A stretch of DNA of 8,348 nucleotides from Clostridiales bacterium. GTDB taxonomy: Bacteria; Bacillota_A; Clostridia; Saccharofermentanales; Saccharofermentanaceae. Position numbers and translations under genes: made by a program. The stretch is from positions 1-8,348 of the forward strand of contig JAILHZ010000024.1 of assembly GCA_024695545.1 (NCBI GenBank), read 5' to 3'. Positions 1 to 6,372 of the stretch are shown one piece after another. The notes beneath the pieces were generated by a model. That model worked only from the letters and a program-made list of their open reading frames with translations, did no database searches and had not been told where the DNA came from. How positions within the stretch are numbered: position 1 is the first letter of the stretch; every line of letters begins with the position of its first letter.

Positions 1-22
1 CTGATTATATTGGAGACTGAGC

Positions 23-283
23 ATGAGCGAGATTAGAATTTCTACTGAATCTATAAGATCAGTGGCTGAAAGAATGCGCGGATGTGCTGATCGGATGAGT
101 AGCATCGAAGCAAATACAAATAGTGCGACTAAACTCATTGAAAATGGTGTGACGAATAGTTCCATCGGGAATATGAGAAGTAAAATGACTGCGCTGAGGA
201 ATAAGGTCAAGACTTTACACTCGAATCTGGAAGCGAATTATGAGCTGCTTATGAAAACTGTGCGTGTGTTTGAACTTGCAGAT
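23..283 (+). repeat. Paralogous module, copy 1 (export-head coding segment)
   Basis: This 261-bp segment codes for residues 1-87 of the first CHAP protein and is matched by 802-1062. The proteins agree at 69 of 87 residues, and 65 of the first 77. Similarity falls off sharply at about residue 78-87, marking a module border. Confidence 0.8.
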
Positions 284-760
284 AAGAAGCTAAAAGAAGA
301 TCAAGCGTTGGATCTGGTTATTGAAAAATACAACAAGAAGGAAAAAATAGATATATCCTCTTACCCGCGGAAAAGAAATGGCGTTAGGTCTAATGGTGTT
401 GGTTACTACTTTTTATATGAGGACGGTTGCACGTGGTACGCATTCTCTCGTTGGAGTGAAGTTAATGGGAAGGATCCGGTTTTTGCTGGCCATCCTGGGA
501 ACGCCAGCAATTGGGCGAATTCTATAGATAAGAATGCTATGAATTGTGTATCAACATCTGTAGAAAATAGCATAGTTGCAAATGCGATCGCGGTGAATAG
601 CGTTGGAGGGAATCATGTAGTCTACATAGAAGGAGTTCGTGACGGAATGGTCTATTTCTCTGAAAGCGCTTATTCGAATCCGTCTATAGCGGGCCGGATT
701 TCAGCCAAGCCTATAGAGCAGTTTCGGAGCGAGTTTGAATATATCATTACGAGTAAATGA
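23..760 (+). CDS. WXG100-like N-terminal hairpin fused to a CHAP-type peptidoglycan hydrolase domain; putative T7SS substrate
   Basis: A 245-aa protein with no signal peptide or membrane segment. Residues 1-87 look like an alpha-helical hairpin of the WXG100/LXG kind. A turn with N45-S-S-I-G-N50 sits where WxG is expected, and helix 2 ends in F83-E-L-A-D87, resembling the YxxxD/E export motif of T7SS substrates. Residues ~125-240 carry CHAP hallmarks: CTWYAFSR with candidate nucleophile C136, GHPGNASNWA (156-165), and GGNHVVYIEG with candidate H198, then YFSE with E214 as candidate third residue. CHAP enzymes are amidases or endopeptidases cutting peptidoglycan peptides. GGAG at 12-15, 7 nt ahead, supports this ATG. 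The next gene is a paralog with the same head and a different tail. No immunity-like gene lies between them. Hydrolase identity is fairly secure from motifs; T7SS export is inference. Base composition is more A+T-rich than the downstream operon. Confidence 0.82.
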   Translation: MSEIRISTESIRSVAERMRGCADRMSSIEANTNSATKLIENGVTNSSIGNMRSKMTALRNKVKTLHSNLEANYELLMKTVRVFELADKKLKEDQALDLVIEKYNKKEKIDISSYPRKRNGVRSNGVGYYFLYEDGCTWYAFSRWSEVNGKDPVFAGHPGNASNWANSIDKNAMNCVSTSVENSIVANAIAVNSVGGNHVVYIEGVRDGMVYFSESAYSNPSIAGRISAKPIEQFRSEFEYIITSK

Positions 761-790
761 TAGGATGCGCCAAAATGATGACTTTTTAAT

Positions 791-795
791 GGAGG
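791..795 (+). promoter_or_regulatory. Strong ribosome binding site that decides the start of the second CHAP paralog
   Basis: GGAGG lies 6 nt before the ATG at 802. The alternative TTG at 796 directly touches this motif, so it cannot be the start served by it. Confidence 0.75.
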
Positions 796-801
796 TTGAC
801 C

Positions 802-1062
802 ATGAGTGAGATTAGAATATCTACCGAATCGGTAAAAGCGCTGGCAGAAAAAATGCGCGGATGTGCTGATCGGATGAGTGTCATAGAATCTAATACGATT
901 AGCGCGACTAAACTTATTGAAAATGGCGTAGTGAACAGTTCTATCGGGAATATAAAAAGTAAAATGACTGCACTGCGTAATAAAGTAAAGACTTTACACT
1001 CAAATCTTGAAGCAAACTATGATCTTCTGATGTTCGTTGCTCAGAAGTTTGAGGAAGCAGAT
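802..1062 (+). repeat. Paralogous module, copy 2 (export-head coding segment)
   Basis: Partner of 23-283. The downstream coding parts have diverged strongly or been exchanged, while this head stayed conserved. That fits a shared export or partner-binding function for the head. Confidence 0.8.
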
Positions 1063-1608
1063 CATCCTACGAGAAACCTGATTCCGGATTGGGCAAAAGA
1101 AAAGTTTAGCGACTCGAGATATTATCGTGCAGAGAATGGAAGCTCCGGATATGTGTACTATAGAAATGGTGGTGGAGAAGTTTCATGCACATATTATACG
1201 TTGCATAAATTGAAGGATAGAGGCTTAGGCTTCCCGTTTAAATATGCCGGTGGTGCAAATGGAGGAAACTGGTTCAATAATTGTTCGGATTCTGCAAAGA
1301 AGTATCCTGGAAACGATTGCTTGACGAATATAATGAACGAATATGGTGCGAGTGGAAAGCCGGTTCAGAATATTGTCATTTCAATGGGCGGTAATCCGGG
1401 ACATGTGCTTCTGATCGATAAGATGTATAAGGATCCCAATAGCGGTCAAATCATGGTTGAATGGAGTGATATGGGTTATCCGTTTGATAAAATCTACGGT
1501 GATGTGAATACACTGAATCCGACAAAGAACGTGACTCTTGATCAGTTCAAGAAATACTACAGCTGGGGCGGAAACATCAGCGGTGCAGTCCTGATCGGAG
1601 AAGCTTAA
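802..1608 (+). CDS. Second WXG100-like head plus CHAP-like hydrolase protein (paralog of the preceding gene)
   Basis: A 268-aa protein. I chose the ATG at 802 because it gives the same MSEIRIST start as the upstream paralog and has GGAGG at 791-795. The in-frame TTG at 796 abuts that ribosome-binding site and is unlikely to be used. Residues 1-87 match the paralog at 69 of 87 positions by hand count, including the NSSIGN turn and F83-E-E-A-D87. After ~88 the two proteins no longer align easily. A CHAP-like triad is still visible: C129 in SCTYYTLHKL, AGGANGGNWF (149-158), H201 in NPGHVLLIDK, and E220 in MVEWSD. The extra C161 and C173 could form a disulfide outside the cell. No signal peptide is seen. 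The likely role is a secreted peptidoglycan hydrolase or effector exported by a T7SS-like route. A generic NlpC/P60-like or other papain-fold peptidase is the alternative, since this CHAP match is weaker than in the first paralog. Confidence 0.78.
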   Translation: MSEIRISTESVKALAEKMRGCADRMSVIESNTISATKLIENGVVNSSIGNIKSKMTALRNKVKTLHSNLEANYDLLMFVAQKFEEADHPTRNLIPDWAKEKFSDSRYYRAENGSSGYVYYRNGGGEVSCTYYTLHKLKDRGLGFPFKYAGGANGGNWFNNCSDSAKKYPGNDCLTNIMNEYGASGKPVQNIVISMGGNPGHVLLIDKMYKDPNSGQIMVEWSDMGYPFDKIYGDVNTLNPTKNVTLDQFKKYYSWGGNISGAVLIGEA

Positions 1609-1668
1609 TCGCATAATCACAAAAAATAAGATTTGAATGGTGATAGTAAAGTAAACGGTGTATAAAGC

Positions 1669-2406
1669 ATGCTAAAATACGCGACAATTACGAATAATGG
1701 CTCGAGAGAGGTGAATGAGGATTCTCTAGGCGCTTATGAAAAGGATGGGAACTATGGTTTTATCGTCTGTGACGGACTGGGGGGCCATGGTATGGGGGAC
1801 CTTGCTTCTCAGTGCGTGAGGGATACCTTTGAAGATCAGTTCGGCAAGACGGATGACATGGTCAATTTCCTTGGCCAGGTGTTCATTACGGCGCAGCAGA
1901 TCCTTCTCGAAGAACAGGAAAAGAAACGTGCCGGGAACAAGATGAAGACGACCGCGGTGGCGATGGTCACGGATGACCGTAACGCCTATATCGGTCACGT
2001 CGGAGATTCCCGGCTTTACGTTTTTGCGAAGAACAAGGTGAAGGTCAGAACGCTCGACCACAGCATCCCCCAGATGCTAGTGCTTTCCAAGCAGATCAAG
2101 GAAAAGGAGATCCGTCATCACAAAGATCGGAATATCCTTCTCCGCGTAATGGGAGTAGAATGGGAAGAGCCGATGTATGAACTGATGGCGCCGATGGACC
2201 TTCGGAAGTGCCAGGCTTTCCTCCTCTGCACGGACGGTTTCTGGGAACTGATCGAGGAAGAAGAGATGTGCGCGCTTCTGAAAAAGGCGACAACTCCGGA
2301 GGAGTGGCTTCTGGAGATGGAGAATGTCGTGAAGGCGAACGGATTGGGGAAAAGTATGGATAACTACTCGGCCATCGCGGTATGGACCGAGAAGAAAAGA
2401 GGATAA
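1669..2406 (+). CDS. PP2C-family Ser/Thr protein phosphatase (first of two)
   Basis: A 245-aa soluble protein spanning a complete, normal-length bacterial PP2C domain; it removes phosphate from Ser/Thr using two Mn/Mg ions. Family motifs in order: SREVNEDS with R13, E17 and D18; CDGLGGHGMGD with metal ligand D35; GHVGDSRLYV (109-118); DHS (130-132); LLCTDGFWEL with D189; and DNYSAIAVW with D231. All expected metal-binding acidic residues are present, so it should be active. The start is set by family alignment (the MLKYATITNNGSREVNED pattern) although the upstream site is weak (GGTG at 1657-1660). It opens a five-gene run with PP2C, FHA and kinase partners, and its natural substrates are probably the two kinases and the FHA protein. 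The first ~90 bases share the A+T-rich style of the upstream genes; the remainder is clearly G+C-richer. Confidence 0.93.
   Translation: MLKYATITNNGSREVNEDSLGAYEKDGNYGFIVCDGLGGHGMGDLASQCVRDTFEDQFGKTDDMVNFLGQVFITAQQILLEEQEKKRAGNKMKTTAVAMVTDDRNAYIGHVGDSRLYVFAKNKVKVRTLDHSIPQMLVLSKQIKEKEIRHHKDRNILLRVMGVEWEEPMYELMAPMDLRKCQAFLLCTDGFWELIEEEEMCALLKKATTPEEWLLEMENVVKANGLGKSMDNYSAIAVWTEKKRG
2399..2402 (+). promoter_or_regulatory. Ribosome binding site overlapping the end of the first PP2C gene
   Basis: GAGG sits inside the last codons of the first phosphatase gene, 9 nt before an in-frame TTG at 2412. It suggests translational coupling and bears on which start the second phosphatase uses. Confidence 0.4.
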
Positions 2407-2411
2407 TAGTA

Positions 2412-3203
2412 TTGATCGACAGTAGAGATAACTACAGCCTGCGCGATGAGAATAGCGTGATGGAGGTCGCGGTATTGTCGGTGATCGGTAACCGGGAGGA
2501 CCAGCAGGACAGTTTCGGATTCGAATTGAAGGATGACGAAGGGATCGTGGCGCTTTGTGATGGCATGGGAGGCCACGAGGGCGGCAAGAAAGCCAGTACG
2601 ACGGCAATCGAGCACATTCTTTCGGAGTACGTTGATTCCTATCCCTGCGAGGATCCGCACGCACTTCTGATGGATCTTGCAAATGAGAGCGACATGAAGA
2701 TCGCCTCGCTTAAGAATGAAAATGGCGAGCCCATGATGGCCGGTTCCACGATCGTGTGTGTACTGGTGCGTAAAGACAACCTTTTCTGGATGTCGGTGGG
2801 AGACAGCAGAGCTTACATACTCCGCGGTGAGGAGTTTGTGAAGATCACGACGGACCACACGTATAAAAGTGTGCTCGATGAGGAGCTTCGAAATAGTAAA
2901 ATCACCGAAATGGAGTATAATGAAAGAATAAAGGAAGGGGAGACGCTGGTGAGTTTTCTCGGCAGGAACGGACTGCCGTATATCGACGCCAACGACAACC
3001 CTTTTAAGACTCAGCCGGGAGACAGGATCCTGCTGATGTCGGACGGCCTCTATAAGCTGGTTTCGGACGCGGATATCCGGGCGGCGCTTCTGGGGTTTGA
3101 GAATATAAATGATGCCATTCACGCACTGGAATCCAGAGCCGGGCTGAACGGGCAGAATATAAACAGAGACAACACGACCATTGCGATGGTGAAAATCAAA
3201 TAA
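2412..3203 (+). CDS. PP2C-family Ser/Thr protein phosphatase (second of two)
   Basis: A complete PP2C domain, about 263 aa from this start. Numbered from 2412, the motifs are GNREDQQDSFGF with R28, LCDGMGGHEGG with metal ligand D50, SVGDSRAYIL (128-137), LLMSDGLYKLV with D211, and NRDNTTIAM with D253. The usual Glu before the first Asp is Gln here, which is common in the family. Three starts are possible. ATG 2382 overlaps the previous gene by 25 nt without a clear Shine-Dalgarno. TTG 2412 lies 9 nt after GAGG (2399-2402) and 5 nt after the previous stop. ATG 2460 best fits the family N-terminus (MEVAVLSVIG) but has a weak site. I prefer 2412 on ribosome-site evidence, with low certainty. All three imply tight translational coupling to the first phosphatase. 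It is clearly different in sequence from the first one, so the two may act on different targets. Confidence 0.9.
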   Translation: MIDSRDNYSLRDENSVMEVAVLSVIGNREDQQDSFGFELKDDEGIVALCDGMGGHEGGKKASTTAIEHILSEYVDSYPCEDPHALLMDLANESDMKIASLKNENGEPMMAGSTIVCVLVRKDNLFWMSVGDSRAYILRGEEFVKITTDHTYKSVLDEELRNSKITEMEYNERIKEGETLVSFLGRNGLPYIDANDNPFKTQPGDRILLMSDGLYKLVSDADIRAALLGFENINDAIHALESRAGLNGQNINRDNTTIAMVKIK

Positions 3204-3221
3204 CACTGGGAGGATAATGAC

Positions 3222-4352
3222 ATGAATGTAAAGAAATGCGACAACGGACATTTTTACGACGCGGACAAGTATGCGGCCTGCCCGCACTGCGGCGCTGCAG
3301 GACCGAGTAACGCGGGACAGGCGACTGTTCAGTATGATGACGTAGCGGACACAGATGTCGGCAGTACTTTCAGTGCTTTTGACGGACCGGAGATTCCGAG
3401 AGAGCAGGTATTCGCACCGATGAATCAGGCTCCGAAGATGCAGCTTCCGATGGGCGCTCCTGCTCCGATGCCCGCACCTATGCCGGCTCCGATGCCTGCT
3501 CCGGCGCCTATGCCGGCACCTGCACCGATGGCAGCTCCTGCACCTGCAGCCGCTCCCGCACAGTTTGGCACTTGTGTTGCTTGTAAAAAAGCACTCGCCC
3601 CGAATGCGAAGTTCTGCCGCTTCTGCGGTATGCCTGTTCAGGCACCTGCCCAGGCTCCCGCACCGGCACCGATGGCAGCTCCTGCTCCGGCACCCGCACC
3701 GGCTCCTGCACCGGCTCCGATGGCCGCACCTGCACCGATTCCGGTACCTGCTCCGATGCCTGCTCCGTCTAAGCAGGGAATTGAAGCGTACGCGGACAAC
3801 GTCATTCCGAAGGTCAATATTCCTGACCAGCCGGCTCCGAAGAAGCCTGCTGTCAGTGTGGAGCTTCCTGATGAGCCTTCCGAGCCTGAGGAGGCCGAAG
3901 AGAAGGTATCTCTTGAAGAGGCTGTAAGATCTGCAGTATCCGGTTCCGAGGGAAAGACCGTCGGATTCTTCAGCGCAGGAAGCAGCAATACCGAAGACGC
4001 AGCGGATCCGGTCGTCGGCTGGCTCGTCTGCATCGGCGGTAAGCATCTCGGTGAGAGCTTCAGCATCTATGCCGGCAAGAATTCGATCGGCAGAGGCTCC
4101 TCGAATAAGATCGTGATCTCCAAGGATGTAACGGTATCCAGAGAGAAGCACCTGTGGCTGATCTATGAGCCGAAGAAGAGAGAATTCTATGTTCAGACAG
4201 GTGAGGGCAGCGGCCTTTCGTATCTGAACGGTGACATCATTACCGAGACGAAGAAGATTGCCGGTAAGGACGAACTCGAGCTCGGCGATGGCAAGTACCT
4301 CCTCATTCCTCTCTGCGGAGATGACTTTACGTGGGAGACGTACATCAACTGA
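3222..4352 (+). CDS. FHA-domain protein with two zinc ribbons and long Pro/Ala/Met linkers
   Basis: A 376-aa soluble protein. Order of parts: zinc ribbon 1 (C6, H10, C20, C23 in [10 protein letters not shown]...CPHC); a polar stretch with T44 and T49; Pro/Ala/Met tract (79-114); zinc ribbon 2 (C118-x2-C121, C132-x2-C135); second Pro/Ala tract (140-183); an acidic stretch (~214-233); and a C-terminal FHA domain (~266-365). FHA domains bind phosphothreonine peptides. Here the core is [12 protein letters not shown] with R291, [12 protein letters not shown] with S306 and H310, and GLSYLNG (331-337). The SREKH segment is one residue longer than the usual SRxH. T246 in GKTVGFF, just before FHA, is a candidate kinase site by position, as in GarA/OdhI-type self-binding switches. 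GGGAGG (3208-3213), 8 nt upstream, supports the start. It sits between the phosphatases and kinases, so it is the likely reader and substrate of this module. Confidence 0.9.
   Translation: MNVKKCDNGHFYDADKYAACPHCGAAGPSNAGQATVQYDDVADTDVGSTFSAFDGPEIPREQVFAPMNQAPKMQLPMGAPAPMPAPMPAPMPAPAPMPAPAPMAAPAPAAAPAQFGTCVACKKALAPNAKFCRFCGMPVQAPAQAPAPAPMAAPAPAPAPAPAPAPMAAPAPIPVPAPMPAPSKQGIEAYADNVIPKVNIPDQPAPKKPAVSVELPDEPSEPEEAEEKVSLEEAVRSAVSGSEGKTVGFFSAGSSNTEDAADPVVGWLVCIGGKHLGESFSIYAGKNSIGRGSSNKIVISKDVTVSREKHLWLIYEPKKREFYVQTGEGSGLSYLNGDIITETKKIAGKDELELGDGKYLLIPLCGDDFTWETYIN
3456..3563 (+). repeat. Low-complexity Pro/Ala/Met coding tract 1
   Basis: Imperfect in-frame repeats of APMPAP-type units encode residues 79-114 of the FHA protein. 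The tract probably forms an extended flexible linker between the two zinc ribbons. Repeated GCxCC(G/T) codons make the segment prone to length changes. Confidence 0.8.
3639..3770 (+). repeat. Low-complexity Pro/Ala coding tract 2
   Basis: A second run of AP/APM units encodes residues 140-183, linking zinc ribbon 2 to the acidic and FHA part of the same protein. Confidence 0.8.
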
Positions 4353-4383
4353 TCGGCTGATCGGTAAACCTATTTTGAACCCC

Positions 4384-4390
4384 AAAGGAG
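4384..4390 (+). promoter_or_regulatory. Ribosome binding site of the first kinase gene
   Basis: AAAGGAG, 7 nt before the ATG at 4398, is one of the clearest Shine-Dalgarno sites in the window. The 45-nt gap after the FHA gene shows no terminator hairpin, so transcription probably continues through. Confidence 0.7.
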
Positions 4391-4397
4391 AAGTGGA

Positions 4398-6356
4398 ATG
4401 CGTAGGTGCTTTTCCTGCTTTAAAGAATTCGACGAACATTTTGAAGTCTGTCCACATTGCGGAACAATCGTGGACAACAACCCTGTTGAACCGATTCATC
4501 TTTTGCCTGGAACTGTCCTTGCCCAGAGATATTTCATCGGCAAGGCCGTCGGATCCGGTGGATTTGGCATTATTTATCGTGCGTGGGACAGTAAGCTCGA
4601 GACCATTGTGGCGGTCAAGGAGTTCTTCGTCACGCGCATCATGACCCGTGCTGCAGGGGAAAAAGAAATTATCGTAAACCGTAAGTCCGCCCAGGAATTC
4701 GAGTACAGAAAAGACCGTTTCCTGGCGGAGGCGCGCACGATGGCGAAGTTCGGCACGCACAGGAATATCCCGAATGTATTCGAGTTTTTCGAAGACAACA
4801 GTACAGCGTATATCGTCATGGAACTCCTCGAGGGCCAGACGCTGAAGGAATATATGCAGGAGACGGACGGCAAGGTCGATCGGGACTTCGCCATCATGGT
4901 AGTCCGTGAAGTCGGAAAAGCACTGACATCTCTTCATCAGAGCGGCATTATCCACAGAGACGTTGCCCCGGATAATATCTATCTTTGTTCGGGAAATGAA
5001 CTGAAGATCAAGCTTCTTGACCTCGGCGCGGCGAAACTTGCGGACAGCACGGATGATGTCATCGATATTATCTTAAAGCCGGGCTATTCGCCGGCGGAAC
5101 AGTACGATAACACCGGAAATATCGGTCCGTGGACCGATATCTATGCGCTCGGCGCGACTCTCTATGTAATGCTTACGGGTGTTAAGCCGGATGAGTCGAC
5201 GAACCGTAAGATCGCGGATACGGTACTGTATCCCCGTGAACTCGATCCGGAGATCCCCGAGAACTTAAGTAATGCGATCATGAAGGCCATGGCGGTCGAT
5301 AAACATTTGCGTTTCAGTTCCGTCAGTGATTTTATCTCGGCCATTGATAATAACAGAAAGATCGTCACGATCAAGAAAGAAAAAAAGAGAAGATTCACAA
5401 GAAGGCTCCTCGGCATCGTGGCAGCGGTCCTGATCCTCGCGGCAGCAGGTTTTTCCCTCTATAAGTACTACGAGAACAAGCGCGCGGTTCAGATCCTGAA
5501 GGACGCGGATATCACGATCTGGTACTGCGCCGATGAAGGTTCGGATGAAGAGACGGCGATGAACGCGGTCATCGAAGACTTCAGAAGTATATATCCGAAC
5601 GTCAATATCGAGGCGGAGTGCTTTTCCGAAAGCGAATACTTCAGCAAACTCGAGACAGCCGCAGAAGAAGGTGAGCTTCCGACGCTCTTCGAGAGTACGG
5701 GGGTTTCGGACGATGTGCTCGAGCAGGCGGGAGATGTGAGCAAAGTTCTTAAGTCGGACCAGGCGAAGGACTGCCTCTTCCTCGATAAGTACGAGGATTA
5801 CTACGACGATAAGAAGTGTGTCCCGCTCGGCATCGAGGTGCCGGTCGCATATATCATCACGAAGGGTGATACGCAGATCGATTATTCGAAGAGAACATTC
5901 GGAAGCCTCAGTGATTTTGGATCGGCAGCGATCGCATTCGACAAAGATTACGAAGAGCTGATCGCGAAGAACTTTAAGTCAAAAGCATCGGCAGATAAGA
6001 GTGGTTTCATGAATAACGGCGGCAATACCTGCGCGGTCATGATCTCTTCGTCGATGTGCATGAACGATGTAAGAAGCACGCTGACGAATTACGAGAAGGC
6101 GTATGTGTATTTCGACTCGGAGGAGGCCGTGGCGTCTTTCACATATGAATGGAGTATCGGAAACGGAAGCAAGAATGAGATCGCGGCAGCGGAGAGACTT
6201 CTTTCCTGGATGCTCGGAAACAACTACCAGAACATGCTCATGATCTCGAGATGTTCGGACGGGCAGATCCCGGTAAACGAGGAGTGCTTCGAGGACAAAA
6301 TCAAGGTGGACTATTACGCGCCTCTGGGCGATATATACAAGAACTACACATTCTGA
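4398..6356 (+). CDS. Membrane Ser/Thr protein kinase with N-terminal zinc ribbon and extracellular solute-binding-protein-like sensor
   Basis: A 652-aa protein. A zinc ribbon (C4, C7, C18, C21) precedes a Hanks-type kinase domain (~43-315): glycine loop GSGGFG (52-57), VAVKE with ATP-anchoring K74, helix-C E111, HRDVAPDN with catalytic D188 and N193, DLG (208-210) where DFG is usual, and KPGYSPAEQY (227-236). Basic residues 327-336 then lead into one membrane span (~337-356), placing the kinase inside and ~290 residues outside. The outer part resembles family 1 (MalE-like) ABC solute-binding proteins: ITIWYCADEG, an IEDFRSIYPNVNIE strand-helix start, a KLETAAEEGELPTLFE segment, VPLGIEVPVAYIITKG, and near the end AERLLSWMLGNN followed by DGQIPVNEE. 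This suggests ligand-controlled kinase activity; the ligand is unknown. AAAGGAG (4384-4390), 7 nt upstream, fixes the start. The catalytic-loop Lys is Ala, as in its neighbour kinase. Kinase identity is firm; the sensor assignment is motif-based. Confidence 0.92.
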   Translation: MRRCFSCFKEFDEHFEVCPHCGTIVDNNPVEPIHLLPGTVLAQRYFIGKAVGSGGFGIIYRAWDSKLETIVAVKEFFVTRIMTRAAGEKEIIVNRKSAQEFEYRKDRFLAEARTMAKFGTHRNIPNVFEFFEDNSTAYIVMELLEGQTLKEYMQETDGKVDRDFAIMVVREVGKALTSLHQSGIIHRDVAPDNIYLCSGNELKIKLLDLGAAKLADSTDDVIDIILKPGYSPAEQYDNTGNIGPWTDIYALGATLYVMLTGVKPDESTNRKIADTVLYPRELDPEIPENLSNAIMKAMAVDKHLRFSSVSDFISAIDNNRKIVTIKKEKKRRFTRRLLGIVAAVLILAAAGFSLYKYYENKRAVQILKDADITIWYCADEGSDEETAMNAVIEDFRSIYPNVNIEAECFSESEYFSKLETAAEEGELPTLFESTGVSDDVLEQAGDVSKVLKSDQAKDCLFLDKYEDYYDDKKCVPLGIEVPVAYIITKGDTQIDYSKRTFGSLSDFGSAAIAFDKDYEELIAKNFKSKASADKSGFMNNGGNTCAVMISSSMCMNDVRSTLTNYEKAYVYFDSEEAVASFTYEWSIGNGSKNEIAAAERLLSWMLGNNYQNMLMISRCSDGQIPVNEECFEDKIKVDYYAPLGDIYKNYTF

Positions 6357-6372
6357 GGGGACGGGTACGAAG

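Noticed and set aside
1633..1666. Possible promoter before the first phosphatase gene (TTGAAT and TATAAA)
   Set aside because: The spacing is 22 nt, not about 17, and the TATAAA ends only 2 nt before the ATG. A promoter here is possible but not supported.
3456..3770. CRISPR-like repeat array in the repetitive FHA segment
   Set aside because: The repeats are short, in frame, without unique spacers, and encode Pro/Ala/Met linkers.
3565..3927. Plus-strand 120-codon frame inside the FHA gene
   Set aside because: It is an out-of-frame reading of the Pro/Ala tract, giving Leu/Arg/His-rich low complexity; the FHA frame has domains and a ribosome site.
4350..4373. Repeated GATCGG after the FHA stop codon as a possible terminator
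   Set aside because: The units are direct repeats rather than an inverted repeat, with no G+C stem and T-run, so no hairpin is expected.
2364..4955. An 863-codon open frame on the minus strand covering both phosphatase genes, the FHA gene and part of the first kinase gene
   Set aside because: It lies antisense to four genes with clear families. Its translation is rich in Arg/His/Cys runs opposite the Pro/Ala tracts, shows no recognisable domain, and is explained by codon bias on the opposite strand.
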